Below, one piece after another: positions 12,726-15,580 of a stretch of DNA of 15,580 nucleotides. How positions within the stretch are numbered: the stretch's first letter is position 1; the number at the start of each line of letters is the position of its first letter. The notes under the pieces were generated by a model. The model saw only the letters and a program-made list of their open reading frames with translations. It made no database searches and was not told where the DNA came from. A program made the translations under genes and the position numbers. The stretch is from an uncultured Porphyromonas sp. (GTDB taxonomy: Bacteria > Bacteroidota > Bacteroidia > Bacteroidales > Porphyromonadaceae): the NCBI GenBank assembly GCA_902490315.1, contig CABUDK010000028.1, forward strand, positions 1 to 15,580, given 5' to 3'.

Positions 12726-13194
12726 CATAGCGACGAGGAGACGAGCCACCTGGCTACGCTGGGTACTTCCGACGATCATGGTAGGACTCATCATCGTCGG
12801 GCGGCTCTTCTTCTTTGTCTATCGCCAGCCCACACCTAGCGGGAGCAACTACCACCTGATGAGCCGCATCGCACAGCCACATCGAGGCGACAATGTGCTC
12901 CTTACGCTAACAGCCGACAGCTTAGCTGGGAGCAAGCTCATGCTACGAGTTGTGGGCGAGCCAAGCGATACCCTGCGCTTTACCGAGGGCAAGCTCCTAG
13001 TCCTGGGCAAGCGTGGCCGGCAAACCTTTATCATGCCACTCCCCCAGCCTTTACAGCAAAGCACTTACGAAGTGGTCTTGGCAGCCGATGAGTACTGGCT
13101 ATTAGCCAAGCCTCCGCTCACGGCTGAGACAATAGACTCGCGTCACCTCGGACCGATCCACCGCTCAGAGATCTCAGCAACAGTCATATGGTAG
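12709..13194 (+). CDS. Degenerate signal-peptidase-I-like membrane protein, apparently lacking the catalytic lysine
   Basis: 161 residues overlapping lepB by 17 bases. An N-terminal basic stretch and one membrane helix (about 17-38) precede a short S26-like core. PSGS (43-46) stands where the serine box is expected, followed by PHRGDNVLL (58-65), the usual RGD-V strand. LMLRVVGEPSDTLRF (77-91) matches the lysine box xVKRVVGLPGD, but the lysine position holds Leu79. EGKLLVLGKR (93-102) matches the following strand, and DEYWLLA with IDSRHLGPI (127-133, 142-150) matches box E, but the GDNR part is replaced (AKPP). The alignment is mine by eye. If right, the protein is a pseudo-peptidase or a LepB partner. 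Its place directly behind lepB and its translational overlap with both neighbours support a linked role. Confidence 0.7.
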   Translation: MVSHSDIATRRRATWLRWVLPTIMVGLIIVGRLFFFVYRQPTPSGSNYHLMSRIAQPHRGDNVLLTLTADSLAGSKLMLRVVGEPSDTLRFTEGKLLVLGKRGRQTFIMPLPQPLQQSTYEVVLAADEYWLLAKPPLTAETIDSRHLGPIHRSEISATVIW

Positions 13195-13841
13195 TGCTCC
13201 CCACGGCATACGCTCCCTCGGTCGCCTATATGAGCTATCTGCTGGACAGCTCCACACGTATTGAGGCACACGAGTATTATCAGAAGCAAACCTACCGCAA
13301 TCGCTGCGCCATCGTAGGTGCCGAGGGGGTGATGAAGCTCTCTATCCCCGTCCTTGCGGGTTCTTCACAGCAGTGCCCAATCCAGTCGGTGCAGATCGCT
13401 GAACATGACAACTGGAGGCACAAGCACTGGTACACCATAGAGACCTGCTACGGCGCATCACCTTACTACGAGTACTACGCCCCCGACCTAGCGCCACTCT
13501 ACCTCGACAAGGAGCGCCAATCCACATCGCTCTACCAGCACAATCAGCGGCTCATCATGCGCATCTGCCAGCTCATTCACCTGCCCTACCAGTGGCGAGA
13601 GACCGAGCAATATGTCGGCAGCTCTGCAGGCGTGTGCTCACAGCTCCTGCCACCCATCTCCACCGCCAGCACAGCGACCGAAGAGGCCATCGCCTCCGTC
13701 CCGTACTACCAAGTCTTCGCTGGATCGCTCGGCTTCGTCGCCAATCTCAGCATCCTCGACTTGCTCTTCAATATGGGACCCGAGTCACTCCTCATCTTGC
13801 GACAGCTACACAACAAACTTTCGGATCCCTCGCTACACTAG
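13188..13841 (+). CDS. WbqC-like family protein
   Basis: 217 residues. The start ATG overlaps the previous stop codon region by 7 bases (ATGGTAG), which suggests translational coupling. The N-terminus (LPTAYAPSVAYMSYLL), EYYQKQTYRNRCAIVGAEG (29-47) with LSIPV (51-55), the HDNWRHKHWYTIETCYGASPYYEYY region (about 73-97) and the C-terminal SILDLLFNMGP stretch agree with the WbqC-like family. Members occur in O-antigen and other surface-glycan loci, and many Bacteroidota carry one beside lepB. The biochemical activity is not established for this copy. It is soluble, with no signal peptide. It is the last gene before a 380-base non-coding gap, and no T-rich intrinsic terminator is seen directly after it. 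Confidence 0.82.
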   Translation: MVVLPTAYAPSVAYMSYLLDSSTRIEAHEYYQKQTYRNRCAIVGAEGVMKLSIPVLAGSSQQCPIQSVQIAEHDNWRHKHWYTIETCYGASPYYEYYAPDLAPLYLDKERQSTSLYQHNQRLIMRICQLIHLPYQWRETEQYVGSSAGVCSQLLPPISTASTATEEAIASVPYYQVFAGSLGFVANLSILDLLFNMGPESLLILRQLHNKLSDPSLH

Positions 13842-13900
13842 AGCATCTCGACTAGGGATTCCCTCTAAAACTTGCACAAGTCTAGAATTAATCTGATTTT

Positions 13901-14037
13901 CTCCTGAGGAAATTGAAATTCTCCACGGAGCAAACGGAAAATTCTTCCGAACTTTCACTTCATTCTTCCGAACTTTCATTCCATTCTTCCGAAGAATTTG
14001 CCGTTTGCTCCGTAGCTATTTGAGAAATTCCTCCGAA
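13901..14037. repeat. 21-23 bp periodic array B (seven units), with a 23-bp inverted repeat
   Basis: YTCCGRR-type words or their complement stand at 13901 (CTCCTGAG, one inserted base), 13924 (CACGGAG), 13945, 13966 and 13987 (TTCCGAA each), 14008 (CTCCGTA) and 14031 (CTCCGAA). The steps are 23, 21, 21, 21, 21 and 23 bp. The central three units are near-identical tandem copies (ATTCTTCCGAA with TTTCAYT). Bases 13925-13947 pair with 13991-14013 over 23 positions with one mismatch. The 3' end shares AGCTATTTG, an 8-base gap and CTCCGA with array A (458-480 there, 14014-14036 here). It fills much of the 380-base gap between the WbqC-like gene and pdxH. In the rest of the gap I see only the promoter near 14163. 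Confidence 0.85.
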
Positions 14038-14162
14038 GAATTTGGATTTACAGGTATTCCGCATCATCTTCCGTCACTTTCTCTCGGCACCCCAACTAAG
14101 GCGTTCGTCCGCATATTACTACAACTGCTTCATCAGTTTGGAGCGTTAAGAGCGAAATTCCG

Positions 14163-14170
14163 TATCTTTG
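14163..14170 (+). promoter_or_regulatory. Probable promoter (-7 TATCTTTG) of pdxH-tsaB
   Basis: TATCTTTG matches TAnnTTTG exactly, 51 bases before the ATG at 14222. A TTTG at 14137-14140 could be the -33 element, but the 22-base gap is a little long. The same word at a similar distance (48 bases) precedes the DUF5606-like gene, which also lies behind a periodic array. Confidence 0.55.
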
Positions 14171-14221
14171 TGAGCGAATGAGTGGTGGGCGAACTCGTCA
14201 GGAGCTTCGCATCACCCTCCT

Positions 14222-14887
14222 ATGACACCTTATTTAGTTATGGATCTACATTACGAAGACATACGACGTGACTACGGTCGCAGGAGCCTCAGTCGTAAGG
14301 ATCTGACGGACGATCCCTTTGACCTCGTCAGACTATGGCTGCAGGAAGCGGTGGACGATCCCAAGGTCCTAGAGCCTACGGCGGTACTGGTCTGCACCAG
14401 TACGCCCGATGGACACCCTAGTTCGCGGACTGTACTGCTCAAGGAGCTCCTCGGTGAGGAGTTTATCTTCTACAGCAACTACGAGAGCCGTAAGGGCCAG
14501 CAGATGGCTGCTAACCCACACGTCAGCCTCACCTTCCTCTGGCACGAGCTGGAGCGACAGATACATGTCGAGGGTACGGTGCGGCACCTAGAGCCTGAGC
14601 TCAGTGATCAGTACTTCGCCACACGCCCCTACAAAAGCCGTGTCGGAGCACGCATATCGCCTCAGAGCCACCCGATACCTGACCGCAACTACATTTACAC
14701 GCACTTTGTCACGGAGGCCGCTAAGTTTGCCCTGCAGACTGTACCCCGCCCCGACAATTGGGGAGGCTTTGCCGTGCTGCCTAGTCGCATAGAGTTTTGG
14801 CAGGGTCGGCCTAGTCGTCTGCACGACCGCTTCCTCTATGAGCGTCAGGAGGACAATTCGTGGCTTATCAACCGTCTGGCACCTTAG
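14222..14887 (+). CDS. pdxH: Pyridoxamine/pyridoxine 5'-phosphate oxidase
   Basis: 221 residues, typical for PdxH, the FMN enzyme that oxidises PNP or PMP to pyridoxal 5'-phosphate. The N-terminal DYGRRSLSRKDLTDDPFDLVRLWLQEA (17-43) is characteristic. FMN contacts are expected in SSRTVLLKE (67-75) and FYSNYESRKGQQM (83-95). HVEGTVRHL (115-123) and the SHPIP region (149-153) follow. The C-terminal dimerisation segment RPDNWGGFAVLPSRIEFWQG (176-195), followed by RLHDRF (199-204), is the PdxH signature. An alternative start at Met7 (14240) is possible, since the family N-terminus is variable. tsaB starts 5 bases after the stop codon, so the two are probably co-transcribed. It completes the pathway to which pdxB in this window also belongs. 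Confidence 0.95.
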   Translation: MTPYLVMDLHYEDIRRDYGRRSLSRKDLTDDPFDLVRLWLQEAVDDPKVLEPTAVLVCTSTPDGHPSSRTVLLKELLGEEFIFYSNYESRKGQQMAANPHVSLTFLWHELERQIHVEGTVRHLEPELSDQYFATRPYKSRVGARISPQSHPIPDRNYIYTHFVTEAAKFALQTVPRPDNWGGFAVLPSRIEFWQGRPSRLHDRFLYERQEDNSWLINRLAP

Positions 14888-14892
14888 TGCTT

Positions 14893-15573
14893 ATGAACGC
14901 AACGAAACCTGTACTTCTAGCTATCGACACCGCCCTGCAGGGGTGTAGTGTCGCTGTGACCGACAGCGAGCAGATCCTATATACTAAGGTATATCAAGAG
15001 ACAGAAATATCTAATGCAGTGCTCATCGGACGCTACACCCAGGAGGCTATCTCCTGGTGCCAAGAGCAGGGCTACCAGATAGCAGCCATAGCGACGACCG
15101 ATGGGCCGGGCTCCTACACGGGGCTGCGCATAGGGGCTTCACTGGCCAAGGGACTAGCCTTCGGGCGGAGCATTCCGCTCATTGCCGTCTCTACCCTGCA
15201 GCTCCTACTGGCAGGCTTGCTGAGCTTCGCGGGGGAAACCATTGCTCTGCTCGACGCGGGGCATGGAAACGCTTATCAGCAGACTTTCGACGCTGAGGGG
15301 GTTCCCCGCGACAAAGCGACTTTTGTCACCATCTCATCTGAGTGGCACGCCCCCGCTGAGAGCCGTATCGTCTATGTCGGTTCGCTACCCGTAGAGGGCA
15401 CTGCCGTCGCTCCACCAACGGCCAAGACGCTCGCCACCGTGGCGCGCAGCTACTGGCTGAGGGAGCAATATGTCGACACCGCCTACTGGGAGCCCAACTA
15501 TGTCAAGCCCTACAAGGCTGTCGTGGGACAAAACAAAGTCCTCGAGCGACTCAAACTATCTAAACAAGCATAA
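14893..15573 (+). CDS. tsaB: tRNA threonylcarbamoyladenosine biosynthesis protein TsaB
   Basis: 226 residues from ATG 14893. A longer frame from 14860 overlaps the end of pdxH by 28 bases and does not add family sequence, so it is rejected. The ASKHA-type N-terminus VLLAIDTALQGCSVAV (7-22) and the signature ATTDGPGSYTGLRIGASLAKGLAFG (67-91) identify TsaB (YeaZ). TsaB dimerises with TsaD and TsaE to make t6A37 in tRNAs that read ANN codons. The ALLDAGHGNAYQQ stretch (about 118-130) matches the second conserved strand region. The HSE-type motif usual near residue 38-42 reads EISNAVLI here, a variant I also expect in other Bacteroidota. The stop codon lies 5 bases before the window end region, so the gene is complete. 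Confidence 0.93.
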   Translation: MNATKPVLLAIDTALQGCSVAVTDSEQILYTKVYQETEISNAVLIGRYTQEAISWCQEQGYQIAAIATTDGPGSYTGLRIGASLAKGLAFGRSIPLIAVSTLQLLLAGLLSFAGETIALLDAGHGNAYQQTFDAEGVPRDKATFVTISSEWHAPAESRIVYVGSLPVEGTAVAPPTAKTLATVARSYWLREQYVDTAYWEPNYVKPYKAVVGQNKVLERLKLSKQA

Positions 15574-15580
15574 ACCACAA

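Noticed and set aside
302..14037. The periodic arrays as CRISPR arrays
   Set aside because: The conserved part is about 7 bases, the stretches between are only about 14-16 bases and AT-rich, no leader or cas gene is present, and some units are inverted.

Overview
The window looks like a chromosome segment from a Bacteroidota species, most likely Porphyromonas. The reasons are the mix of gene families (a DUF5606-type protein, an OmpH/Skp-like lipoprotein, a long LepB with an insertion, a WbqC-like protein, a DUF4625-type lipoprotein), promoters of the TAnnTTTG type, A-rich leaders without Shine-Dalgarno sites, and a moderately GC-rich genome. Nearly all of it is coding. There are no tRNA, rRNA, transposase, phage or CRISPR genes.

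Layout. 1-266: C-terminal end of a membrane protein, probably ComEC/Rec2. 267-650: non-coding, holding a 21-23 bp periodic repeat array and a promoter. 651-3658: rightward genes for a DUF5606-like protein, 2-amino-3-ketobutyrate CoA ligase (kbl) and erythronate-4-phosphate dehydrogenase (pdxB). 3702-4223: a leftward lipoprotein gene of unknown function. 4437-7754: a rightward cassette of a small Cys/His membrane protein, a TonB-dependent receptor and a His-rich lipoprotein. It has a clear promoter in front and a clear terminator behind, and looks like a metal-uptake locus. 7961-9424: leftward pepD dipeptidase. 9588-13841: a probable rightward operon of a small membrane protein, an OmpH-like lipoprotein, dapB, lepB, a degenerate second signal peptidase and a WbqC-like protein. 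13842-14221: non-coding, with a second copy of the periodic array and a promoter. 14222-15573: pdxH and tsaB.

How the genes work together. pdxB and pdxH are two steps of DXP-dependent pyridoxal phosphate synthesis, and Kbl uses that cofactor. DapB feeds lysine and diaminopimelate synthesis. LepB and the OmpH-like lipoprotein belong to protein export and envelope assembly.

The points most worth a second look are: (1) the two periodic arrays built on YTCCGRR words, each lying between the end of one transcription unit and the promoter of the next, and each able to fold into long hairpins; (2) the Cys/His protein, TonB receptor and His-rich lipoprotein cassette; (3) the signal-peptidase-like protein that appears to have lost its catalytic lysine directly behind lepB.
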